A stretch of 11,094 nt of DNA from Stephanodiscus triporus (GCA_036939755.1 JALLAZ010002635.1:1-11094), one strand, 5' to 3'. Counted from the first letter of the stretch, positions 1-7,042 are shown. Numbers and translations: made by a program. Notes: generated from the letters alone by a model not told the origin.

Positions 1-340
1 TTCGAAACGACAGAGTACCGTAGAAAAGTGCTCCAGCTAGGATGAAAACCAGTCATCTAAATGTCCGTGGCTACATTGTTAGCTTGTTTCTGGCTTTTCG
101 GAAGGACTCCAGTCGTTCCACACTGACACCAAAGGGGTAAGGCCGCTCTGGCACCTTTTGGCGCCCAAGGGGCTGGACCCGGTCGCCCCGTCGTGGCCTT
201 GCTGTGGTACGACACAGCAATCAAAAAGGCCTTTGTTTGTGCAACTGTAGAATTAGCGGTAATTTATTAAGTAGTTTATTTATTTGGTTGTTGTATGCCT
301 CAGCACCAGGTGGGGGGAACCAAGGTGGCCATGGGATGAA

Positions 341-585
341 GGCGGCTGCCATGGTTGAGAAGTGCATCTGGCGGCTGATTTTGTTAGTGTTTTTTGCGTA
401 GTTTTATGTGGGCGTAATCGTTGTAGTGGCAGAAGATAGACTAATACTAATAGGTACCATTGAGGATAATATGTTCTAGTTTTAACAACGCAGTCTTGTT
501 GTATAACATGTTGGCTAATGTTTCTATGCCTTGTAGCCAGGGTTGGGGCGCCATGGGGGCCGTGGTACCGGCGGCTGCCATGGTT
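341..585 (+). repeat. 16-bp exact direct repeat with weaker flanking similarity
   Basis: The 16-mer ggcggctgccatggtt occurs exactly at 341-356 and again at 570-585. Both copies are preceded by a G-rich stretch containing ccatggg and followed by a T/G-rich stretch. This suggests a diverged local duplication of about 75 bases with a 229-base period. No coding role is apparent. Confidence 0.45.
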
Positions 586-644
586 CATCTGTTTTGTTGA
601 GTGTGTTGATAGATTGAGGCGGAGGCGTAAATTCGTACTGATTC

Positions 645-750
645 CTACATAGACTGAAAAAACTGTGACAAGCAGTTTTTGCCACCTGGTGTGTAGGTAC
701 CTTGAAGCATGTTGTGAGTCACAACTTGAATCTCACATCTTTCTATGTAG
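645..750. repeat. nested inverted repeats
   Basis: Three perfect inverted pairs lie within about 105 bases. The outer pair is ctacatag (645-652) with ctatgtag (743-750). Inside it is an 8-bp stem, aaaaactg (658-665) with cagttttt (673-680), around a 7-base loop. There is also a near-palindrome, gttgtga-g-tcacaac (711-725). The nesting suggests a folded or foldback-type element, but I see no target-site duplication. Short inverted repeats also occur by chance in sequence with this many T and A runs. Confidence 0.35.
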
Positions 751-840
751 CTTTCTTCACCCATTTGTGGCTGACACCACCACCACGACACCCATTTTTT
801 TCCCGGGCAATATGTGAATCTAGATATACGTCTCATCTGA

Positions 841-947
841 GCGTCTCAATGTGACTTGACTGTTTGTTGACAACAAACTCGGCAGAGGTGCCAGAAAGTG
901 ACATAACTTCCTCCCCGAACTGAGACGCCAGAGTTCGGCAGAGATGT
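841..947. repeat. second inverted/direct repeat cluster
   Basis: gcgtctca (841-848) is the reverse complement of tgagacgc (921-928). Between them, gtttgttg-a-caacaaac (862-878) is an almost perfect 17-bp palindrome. cgaact (916-921) pairs with agttcg (932-937). A direct repeat of the form tcggcagagRtgYc lies at about 879-892 and 934-947. The whole cluster sits within 110 bases and could form a cruciform or RNA stem-loops. It could be a short non-autonomous element remnant, but no terminal structure was recognised. Confidence 0.35.
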
Positions 948-997
948 CACGAGATATATTATGGTTCACTGGTGTATCCCTGCAAGCTGGCCTGAAG

Positions 998-1031
998 ACA
1001 AAATGAGAGCACCCAAAAACAAAATGAGAGC
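998..1031 (+). repeat. 13-bp tandem direct repeat
   Basis: acaaaatgagagc occurs at 998-1010 and again at 1019-1031, a 21-base period, about 240 bases upstream of the start codon at 1269. It could be a duplicated transcription-factor site or replication slippage; nothing decides between these. Confidence 0.4.
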
Positions 1032-1226
1032 CTCAAGCCGAGAAGCCTAAAATTCATACTCCTCTCTAGGTTCATGCTGCACATGCACTTCAACAACACT
1101 TTGTCATTGCTCATTAATAATCATAGCCCCAGGCACTGATTCGACATCGTCACCTTACTGAAACGAAACCATTCTCCGACGGCATCATTCCTTCTCAAGA
1201 AACTACCCGATCTACCCCGACAATAT

Positions 1227-1892
1227 TTCGCTCCGCCTTCTTACTTTTCTTCATTCGATTGAAAAAAAATGGCAGTAGAATATCTCACTCCCAAGCCAGC
1301 CGTCGAGGAGTTCACGTTGCCAGTGTGCCCTCCCACTCCAAGATTACCTCACAAGGCGCTGGATTGGGCTCCGACATCGAGCCTCTCACGCTCGTTCTTC
1401 GACGACGATAATACCTTGTTGGACCTCTCCATCGAAAGCTTCATCAGTTGGACCGGCAAAAACAAGTGCCCTCCGAGCCCTCTATCCCTTAAGCGACGTA
1501 ACGACGGCATCAGAACGATGCCGAAACTCCGGCTGAAGCCCCGACCGTCCAAGTATTCACCGTCTATCACTCCCGTCGACGCCTGCGCCTTCGAATCGAT
1601 GAAGCGAAGCCCGTCCTCGCAGCGTATCTATCTCATGAGCAAGAGCAAGAAGTCGAACCTGAAGAGGAGTCCGTCCTTTTCTCGTGCGGCGTGAATGTCC
1701 TGGCCGTATCTGAAGAGTCCCCGCGGTAACGCGCATGGGTGTCTACCAGAGTACTTATTTGTTATGATAGCTAGTTTTGTATTAATCATTCTTCTTGCTA
1801 CATTTAGTCTTTGCAATCGAAAAGAGATTAAATCCGCATCGATTTCTAAGCCTCAAACTGAATATTCTGGTTGATTCCTCTTCGCTCCGCCT
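1227..1892 (+). repeat. 12-bp direct repeat flanking the 1269-1694 gene
   Basis: ttcgctccgcct occurs exactly at 1227-1238, 31 bases before the start codon, and again at 1881-1892, about 190 bases after the stop. The second copy lies 55 bases upstream of another ATG (1947). It may be a shared promoter element for two plus-strand units, or coincidence. Confidence 0.3.
1269..1694 (+). CDS. small basic Ser/Pro-rich protein; possible SIAMESE-like CDK inhibitor
   Basis: An intronless 141-residue reading frame with a good start context (eight A's directly preceding the ATG's T, then GGC). No enzyme domain, signal peptide or membrane segment is visible. It is rich in Ser, Pro, Lys and Arg, with many S/T-P dipeptides. 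The N-terminus has T7-P8, then L17-P18-V-C20-P-P-T23-P-R25-x-P27, followed by K29. This arrangement (TP, about ten residues, hydrophobic-Pro, then CPP-A/T-P-R/K-x-P) resembles the conserved motif of plant SIAMESE/SIAMESE-RELATED cyclin-dependent-kinase inhibitors. The centre has an acidic patch (DDD at 46-48). The C-terminal third repeats a K-R-S-P-S motif twice, typical of basophilic or proline-directed kinase sites. That it is a real gene is fairly likely; the CDK-inhibitor reading is inference from one short motif. A disordered phosphoprotein of another kind is the alternative. Confidence 0.65.
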   Translation: MAVEYLTPKPAVEEFTLPVCPPTPRLPHKALDWAPTSSLSRSFFDDDNTLLDLSIESFISWTGKNKCPPSPLSLKRRNDGIRTMPKLRLKPRPSKYSPSITPVDACAFESMKRSPSSQRIYLMSKSKKSNLKRSPSFSRAA

Positions 1893-2343
1893 GATTTCAG
1901 CACTTCGTTCAACAGTACAATTTAACATTCTTCAATTGAGGGTAGGATGCTGTCGGGAGCAGTGAAAAGGATGAAGGGTACAAATAATGGACGAATCATC
2001 GGCCGAGGCAGCGAAAGGATTTCACAAAAGCTGCTGATCAAACACAAGAAGCTGCAGCCAAGGCTGAGTTGAAGGTACATTGTTGATAGTTGTGCTTAAA
2101 ATAGGACCTACTTATGTCTGTCCTCGATGGATCTCCGACATTAACAAGCTCTTAGTCGGATGCAATTCAGGTTCAGTACGGCCATCAAGCCCAGATTCCA
2201 ATTTTTAGTAATCTTGTCCAACAGCGGACAACAATACCAGCACTAGCCCTTCCGGCAACTTCCTTCTATTGCACTTTCGAGGTGCGGTGCATGGTAAAAA
2301 TACTCTTGAAAAAATTACAATCATCCGAGCAGTCGAAAATCTA
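1695..2343. other. intergenic stretch with candidate small ORFs
   Basis: This stretch separates the 1269-1694 gene from the 3' end of the ArfGAP gene. Its first 200 bases are AT-rich and look like 3' UTR. From 1947 to 2072 there is an ATG-started 41-codon plus-strand ORF coding for a very basic peptide. Overlapping it in another frame is a stretch encoding an Ala/Gln/Lys/Glu-rich segment that ends in AAG followed by GTACAT, the same donor form used by the first ArfGAP intron. The possible spliced or broken gene is described as a separate entry. Confidence 0.4.
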
Positions 2344-2347
2344 CTAA
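1988..2347 (+). pseudogene. possible spliced or frameshifted small gene
   Basis: Speculative. An ATG at 1988 opens a frame reading MDESSAEAAKGF and then breaks. Near 2020-2022 a shift of one base inside a TTT run moves into a frame encoding a helix-prone segment (KAADQTQEAAAKAELK) up to 2074. There the sequence AAG|GTACAT could be a 5' splice site. A matching CTTAG acceptor ends at 2155. From 2156 a frame in the same phase stays open for 63 codons to TAA at 2345-2347, overlapping the ArfGAP stop codon on the other strand. If real, this is a small gene with one frameshift and an 81-base intron; the family is not recognised. It may equally be chance, because the last exon has no recognisable domain. 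Confidence 0.2.
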
Positions 2348-4329
2348 AAATCGAAAGGATTCCCCTCCTTCTCAATCGGTGGCAACGCAGGTGATACAAA
2401 CGCCGCTACTGGCGGCGGTGGTGGTGACAACGAGAGTGTGGCATCGGGAGGTCGATGCATCGCTCCCATTGGCACCGCTGTATGGTTGTTACTGATTCCC
2501 ATGGCCTGCTGTGGTACACCATTCTCAAAATGGTGCTCGGTAGAAAAATATTGCACGGGTGTTGACGTCGATTGGACCGGATATGGTATGTGAGGTGATT
2601 GTCCCTGCTGCATGGAAAATTGCGGTCCAGATGATGGTTGCGGAAAAGATTGCATAGGAAACATCCCGCCAGCCTTATTCACATCACCGAGCACCGTTAT
2701 CTGTTGCTGACGTGCCTGGCTGGCATATATATTCATTTGTGACTTCATTCCAGTAAATGATGATGCAGCAGAAGTTGCATCGGGATTGCAATTGTTCCCG
2801 GAGGACGATGATGGTAACATGCTTGCGATTAGCTGTCGGACTTGCATCAACTGTTGAGGATTAAGCTTTTGAATCATTAAGATAGTTTCCTTCAACAGTT
2901 CAGTCTTAGTGATGAAAGCATCATCATTGTTGCTGTCATTTGAATCATCTTGTTGACCCTCTTGATGTCGAATAGGGGGGGGGGTGGATTGATTCATCTC
3001 AGTCCTTGAAGGGGAAGCGGCGGCCCCGCTAAACTCCTCATCATTTACACGCGTGATGAAAGCAGTCTCTGTTGGCGTTGGTTTCAACGAGAGGTCATCG
3101 AATGCATCGAACGCTCTCATTTTATCATTGGCTTGAAATGCCGCGGATGAAGTCGGAGGGGCTGCATTCACCACAGAAAGTGACGGAGCAGCGACATCCG
3201 CAATAAAATTGACAGCCGACGAAGAACTACCACTGAAGGCATCCCACGCCTCATCGTTGTTGTTGTGTGAAGTCGGAGGGGCTGCAGCCAACACAGCAAG
3301 TGACGGAGCAGCGACATCCGCAATAAAATTGGCAGCCGACGAAGAGCCACCACTGAAGGCATCCCATAATTCAGGTGCAGCCTGAGGGACTGCAGCATTC
3401 ACAGCGAGGGACGGAGCAGCGGCATCCGCAATGGAATTGGCAACCGACGAAGAACCACCACTGAAGGGATCCCACGCTTCATCGTTGTTGTTGAAGGCAG
3501 ATGATGACATGGAAAACGGATCATTCTTCGGTGCAGGAGGATTAGAAGTTCTGGGCTCATGTATCTTTGGCATAATCTTTCTCCTTCCAGTAGTCAACGC
3601 ATCCTTGGACTTCGATTTCGCAGCAGATGAGGGACGACAATCATTCCCCCCCTCCCCTTCGAACCAATACTTATCTATATACTTCAATTGTATCCACGAA
3701 CGTAAATGTTGCAAGTTGTTATTATTTGTGGGCATTTGGATACTCATACTCCCACTCATGCGACCACTATGATGATCATCGTACGATGAGCCACCGCGGA
3801 CGGAGGCATTATTGGCGTTGTATTTGGCAAGATAACGTGCGTTCACGGCCTCATTCCCCGAGGAGGGATGATTAAGCTTCAATATTTCGTCGGGAGTGAA
3901 CGAGGAATGACCTATTCCCTTGATTTTGTGGTTGAATTCTCGACTTGATGCGCAATATTCGAATTAGAAAGCCACGTTGAGCGACGTCAGGGGAGCAATT
4001 ATCAAAAGCGAATTCGAACAACTACGATACGATACTTACTGCACCCCCGAACATGCCATGCAAACAAATGTACCATGAGTCAAATTCACGCATTGCGTCA
4101 ACTGTACGTCGTATTTAAGATGGAAAGAGGATTAATAAATGCACGAAAGCAAACAGCCGAGAGCGCAAACGTGAACATTATGTACCTTAGACGAACAATC
4201 GGCACACGCCTTATTGGAAGGAACGCGCTGTAATCGACGAACAATATCGTCGGGAGTCTCTTCGGATACGACCTTCCTGTTCCGATAGGTAGGCGTCGAA
4301 TTTCGTGCCTCTCCGGGCTTGGATAGCAT
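2344..4329 (-). CDS. ArfGAP protein with W-D-x-F/NPF adaptor-binding tail (3 exons)
   Basis: GTPase-activating protein for Arf small GTPases, acting on membrane-coat vesicles. Exons in coding order are 4329-4186, 4101-4040 and 3943-2344. The introns are 84 and 96 bases, with GT donors (the second GTAAGT) and AG acceptors. The joined frame encodes 601 residues. The zinc finger spans all three exons: C42-x2-C45-x16-C62-x2-C65, followed by the catalytic Arg finger R70 (CX4R) and the usual downstream positions (KIKGIGHSSF, NARY, WIQLKYIDKYW) up to about residue 163. The spacing is exactly that of the family. The remaining 440 residues are low-complexity. They carry N-D-P-F (209-212), W-D-P-F (226-229), two W-D-A-F repeats (262-265, 302-305), F-D-A-F (347-350) and a terminal N-P-F-D-F. 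Such motifs bind AP-2 or gamma-type adaptor ears (DPF, WxxF) and EH domains (NPF), as in SMAP and AGFG type ArfGAPs. It ends tail-to-tail with the 1988-2347 candidate. The domain call is firm; the subfamily is uncertain. Confidence 0.93.
2975..2984 (+). repeat. homopolymer G10 (C10 in the coding strand)
   Basis: Ten consecutive G on the plus strand are read as C10 in the ArfGAP coding strand. They encode the Pro run in STPPPIR. A run of this length is prone to slippage and to sequencing error, and any change not divisible by three would truncate the adaptor-binding tail including the terminal NPF. Confidence 0.9.
3145..3492 (-). repeat. coding tandem repeats (36-40 residues) in the ArfGAP tail
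   Basis: Three successive units encode an aromatic motif (W-D-P/A-F-S-G) followed by a Ser/Ala-rich linker and an A-A-P-S-L-A/S-V segment. Periods at DNA level are 120 bases between the first two plus-strand copies (for example agtcggaggg at 3151 and 3271) and 108 bases to the third (acggagcagc at 3303 and 3411). All are multiples of three, so the frame is kept. The high nucleotide identity of the first two copies points to recent duplication. Confidence 0.85.
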
Positions 4330-4620
4330 TATTGCTCTTTTATTATTTTTTGTGCATGTTGTAAAAAAAAGGGTCGACGTTGGTTGGTTCCCTCGATCGT
4401 TGCGATCTGTAGAAGTAGTAGATATCTACCGTATTCACCGGGGCATAAGCAACACTAGCTAAATAAGACAAAAATCTAAATTAATTAGCAATCCTAGGTA
4501 CAAATTAGGAGCTAAATTCACCGTTTCTCCTTAAGTACTACAGAACTAACATCCCAAACTAGAAGAAACGATTGTCCTCAGAAAAAGCTTTCTGGCGATC
4601 CCCAATTTGTTGGGGTTCCC

Positions 4621-4829
4621 ACGCGTCGGATCAATCAGGGACAACCCCCCGAGCAAGCGGGTATGCTTTTTGTGGGGGGTTATGGTGTATGGCCCTCAAA
4701 ACGCTCCCCTGTTCCGGCGATGATGCGCCGCCACAGCATCGGAGCATTTTGAGGGTCATACACCCAGTCACCCCCCACAAAAAGCATATCCGCTTGCTCA
4801 GGATATCGTCCCCTATCGATCCGACGCGT
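4621..4829. repeat. large imperfect inverted repeat (hairpin / MITE-like element)
   Basis: The left arm (4621-4707) and the reverse complement of the right arm (4741-4829) can be aligned by eye over about 87 bases. They share perfect blocks: the 12-mer acgcgtcggatc, gagcaagcgg, a 19-base block starting tatgctttttg, ggtgtatg, ccctcaaaa and gctcc. These are broken by one poorly matching 18-base patch and a two-base gap. The overall match is roughly 85 percent by hand count. The loop (4708-4740) contains a small cggcg/cgccg stem. The right end runs into an 18-bp perfect palindrome (gatccgacgcgtcggatc, 4818-4835). No clear target-site duplication is visible. It could be a foldback or MITE-type non-autonomous transposon, or a transcribed long hairpin giving small RNAs. 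Confidence 0.8.
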
Positions 4830-4997
4830 CGGATCAGGACGAAAGGCCTCTTGTGGGGCTCTAGGGGCACGTTTCCGCCGACGGCGACCATGGTTGTGAT
4901 GGTTGTTGTTGCCGTTGGACTCCTCGGATGCAGCTCACGTCAGCCCCTCTACTGTAGGAATAGTACATATTTCCCACGAAAATAATATTTTTTTATT

Positions 4998-5114
4998 CCT
5001 ACGTAGATTTTAATACATTCCTGACATCTGACCCGGTCAGCTAAAAAAGAGCGTTTTTGACCTTCGGACTTTAGTTGCTTACGCCCCGGCTTGTACGGTA
5101 GGTACCTACGTAGA
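4998..5114 (+). promoter_or_regulatory. repeated cctacgtaga motif upstream of capping protein alpha
   Basis: The 10-mer cctacgtaga, which contains the 8-bp palindrome ctacgtag, occurs at 4998-5007 and at 5105-5114. The second copy ends one base before the ATG at 5116 and is preceded by the palindrome gtaggtacctac (5098-5109). It could be a duplicated protein-binding site or a translation-start context feature; unproven. Confidence 0.3.
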
Positions 5115-5115
5115 C

Positions 5116-5973
5116 ATGAGCCATACATCAGAGACAGAACAACAGAGAGATATGATAACCGGACCCAACAACAACAACAACAACAACATGACTGAGGCAA
5201 CTAATCAGGGCGCCATCCAGAGAATTCTACTGGCGTCTCCTCCGGGACAATTCGACGTCATTCTTGAAGATCTGCGGTCAATTGTCCCAAAGCCAACGTT
5301 ATTAGAACCAAACTTTGTCGCCGCCCTCCGTTCAGAATGGGAGGAAGCCACCGGCCGCTCTGCCATGGCTGCTGGTGGCGATGCCGGAAGTGGAAGTGGC
5401 TATGCTGAATGTTACATCACTTCATTATCCAAGGCCATGGACGAATACATCTCTTCGAATTTCTCATCGCCGGGGGTGCGTGCGGCTCATAATGTGACCG
5501 CCTCAACGGTCGACGATACGCCGACGCTGAAAATTGCAACCTACGCGGAGAGAATCGATTTGCAAAATCAGCAGGTGGGCTCATGGAAGGGATGCTATAC
5601 AATTTGTCCCAGCTCTGGATCTCTTCATGGGGAAATTTATGTCTGGGCTCACACATATGAAAATGGCGGAAACGTCCAGCTCATGTCGAATATTTCACTC
5701 GATGCCACCATTGCCATGACATGCTTACCCTCTGATGGAAGCGATAAACGATCATCCTGGGCATCGGCGGTGACGCGTCAAATTGGATCATGGGAAGAGA
5801 TTGAATTATTGAAAAAAATGGATCAAATGTACGAATCAATGGGCAACACATACCTGAAACGCTTGCGACGAGTCATGCCTGTTACGAGGACAAAGATGGA
5901 ATGGAATATAATGGCACATCGAGTGGTGCAAACTTTGAGTGAGGGACATGATAAGGACAAGTTCAAGCACTGA
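5116..5973 (+). CDS. F-actin-capping protein subunit alpha
   Basis: Alpha subunit of the CapZ/CP heterodimer, which binds actin-filament barbed ends with the beta subunit and blocks monomer exchange; cytosolic. The frame is intronless and 285 residues long, close to the usual length. Family landmarks are visible: ILLASPPGQFDVILEDLR near residues 37-54; GSWKGCYTI near 155, aligning with the conserved GRWRSEW segment; the YENGGNVQL block near 182; and the basic C-terminal LRRVMPVTRTKMEW near 252-265, where animal subunits carry the actin-contacting basic residues. The first 25 residues, with a seven-Asn run encoded by (AAC)7, look like a low-complexity extension. Methionines 14 and 25 are alternative starts, and I keep the first. 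Oddity: the middle region is about 50 residues shorter than in animals between the N-terminal helices and the segment reading AMDEYISSNF. It converges on the membrane-protein gene with 80 bases between stop codons. Confidence 0.93.
   Translation: MSHTSETEQQRDMITGPNNNNNNNMTEATNQGAIQRILLASPPGQFDVILEDLRSIVPKPTLLEPNFVAALRSEWEEATGRSAMAAGGDAGSGSGYAECYITSLSKAMDEYISSNFSSPGVRAAHNVTASTVDDTPTLKIATYAERIDLQNQQVGSWKGCYTICPSSGSLHGEIYVWAHTYENGGNVQLMSNISLDATIAMTCLPSDGSDKRSSWASAVTRQIGSWEEIELLKKMDQMYESMGNTYLKRLRRVMPVTRTKMEWNIMAHRVVQTLSEGHDKDKFKH
5167..5187 (+). repeat. (AAC)7 microsatellite in the capping protein alpha start
   Basis: Seven consecutive AAC codons encode seven asparagines directly upstream of an in-frame ATG at 5188. 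Length changes would be in-frame and fall outside the conserved domain. Confidence 0.9.
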
Positions 5974-6053
5974 CTGGCACAATTGACATACGCAGGATAA
6001 TTCTAGAGTATCGTAGATAAAGTTGAAATTAGTGCACATATCCGTCTTTGATA

Positions 6054-7042
6054 CTACTTTTCATCCACGTCATCCAATTCAAAGTAGGCAAATTCTGGGC
6101 TGACAGAGCCTAGAATTGCGTATACGACCGTGAGAAATGCGAGAATGGCAGTGATTACACTCAAAGGACCACTGCGAACATGTGAAAGAAGGAATCTGCC
6201 GCTGAGCTGCAGTTGACGCTTTAACAAATTCACATAGCCTCCATATGTGATTGTGCGGGAATTTGTATAGGTCAGCATTCCCGTAGCTACAGCTAGCAGG
6301 CAGCACATACCGCTCATTGATAAATCACTTAATGAAAAGTATCCATAGCAAGAAGTGGAAGTACAACGTTCGCACAATATCAGTGACAACTTGCGGATAG
6401 ATATACCTCAATTGAAATTGCTCACCTGTACTTCCTCAGAGCGTATCGGACTCTAAGTGCGGTAGCAAAAGTAAAGCACAATATCCCTGTTACGAAATAC
6501 AATCGACAGGTCGCATACTCAAATTCAAAGTTTGCAATGAGGAAATCAACCATCGACTGGGGCACCGTCTTCGCTGCCATTTTCGCGAAAAATCCCCCGC
6601 TGACCTTTTCTTGATCAAGCAGACTTAAATTTAATTCAGAGGTGGCTAGCGGGATCATCCTCAGGGCAGACGCTGTCGCTAATTCAGTCAACACTTGTGT
6701 AGCAACAAAGATCGTAAACGTCTCCAAAGAAAACGCCAATACCATCAACAGGAGATATGAATACCTCAGAATCCTCCATCGCTTGCTATGAGCGACTCCA
6801 TGTTCTACATCCCATTTCTTCATGCTCGCGGTTGGCGTACTTTGCAGAGTGAACATTTCCTTCATTATGATGCTCGTAAGCACCGCCGCAGGAACTCTGA
6901 GATTATTGAAATACCCCACCGCCGATCGGATATAAATGGAATCGACTTTTTCGGCACTTCCTCCGCGGATGGATAGCAGTCCGCTGGGGCTGATCAGCTC
7001 AAGAAGACTACTCTGAGGTATCGCTTGAGTAGATATTTTCAT
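6054..7042 (-). CDS. four-TM membrane protein of unknown function (2 exons)
   Basis: I do not recognise the family. Exon 1 is 7042-6426 and exon 2 is 6327-6054, joined across a 98-base intron with GTGAGC donor and a pyrimidine-rich CATTAAG acceptor. The junction completes a Ser codon (residue 206) and gives 296 residues. Unspliced, the protein would stop after 206 residues just past the second membrane segment. This junction joins two hydrophobic halves in frame and matches the intron sizes of neighbours, so I prefer it. Hydrophobic segments lie near 95-117, 179-197, 209-227 and 260-282. The N-terminus (1-90) is soluble, with an RGGSAEKVD stretch and a basic region before the first segment, and the C-terminus is acidic (ELDDVDEK). 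An integral membrane protein is clear; compartment and role are not. The start has a good context (AAACC before ATG) and faces bioF across a shared promoter region. Confidence 0.8.

Larger units (their letters stand above)
1..1268. other. gene-poor region with small repeats
   Basis: I see no convincing complete gene here. A stretch at about 138-270 on the plus strand reads open for roughly 45 codons and ends in TAA. It is alanine/glycine-rich at first and hydrophobic at the end, has no start codon, and has a TGA just upstream, so it could be the tail exon of a gene lying to the left or simply chance. The opposite strand is also open there, which weakens the case. The rest is dominated by short direct and inverted repeats, listed separately. 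The last 200 bases or so should hold the promoter and 5' UTR of the gene starting at 1269; no clear TATA box is seen. Confidence 0.5.
4330..5115. other. divergent promoter region between ArfGAP and capping protein alpha
   Basis: 786 bases between two divergently transcribed start codons. It holds a 12-bp palindrome gtagatatctac (4418-4429), a small ccccaa/ttgggg stem-loop (4600-4615), the large hairpin at 4621-4829, an inverted pair gtaggaata/tattcctac (about 4954-4962 and 4994-5002), and two copies of cctacgtaga (4998-5007 and 5105-5114), the second immediately before the capping-protein ATG. Open frames of 137 and 86 codons here lie across the hairpin on opposite strands and mirror each other; I regard them as by-products of the inverted repeat. 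Confidence 0.6.

Noticed and set aside
138..270. Open plus-strand segment ending in a hydrophobic tail
   Set aside because: It has no start codon, an in-frame stop just upstream, the opposite strand is also open, and no family is recognised. It is kept only as a note in the region description.
204..588. 65-codon plus and 102-codon minus ORFs in the left region
   Set aside because: Low-complexity content around the G-rich direct repeats, no domain, and mutually overlapping on opposite strands.
3431..3772. 113-codon plus-strand ORF opposite the ArfGAP tail
   Set aside because: It is a shadow of the repetitive Ser/Ala/Asp-rich ArfGAP coding strand and has no independent support.
4572..4985. 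137-codon plus-strand ORF (and an 86-codon minus-strand ORF at 4631-4891)
   Set aside because: Both cross the large hairpin, and their translations resemble each other because the arms are reverse complements. Composition is Cys/Pro/Arg-rich with no recognisable domain.
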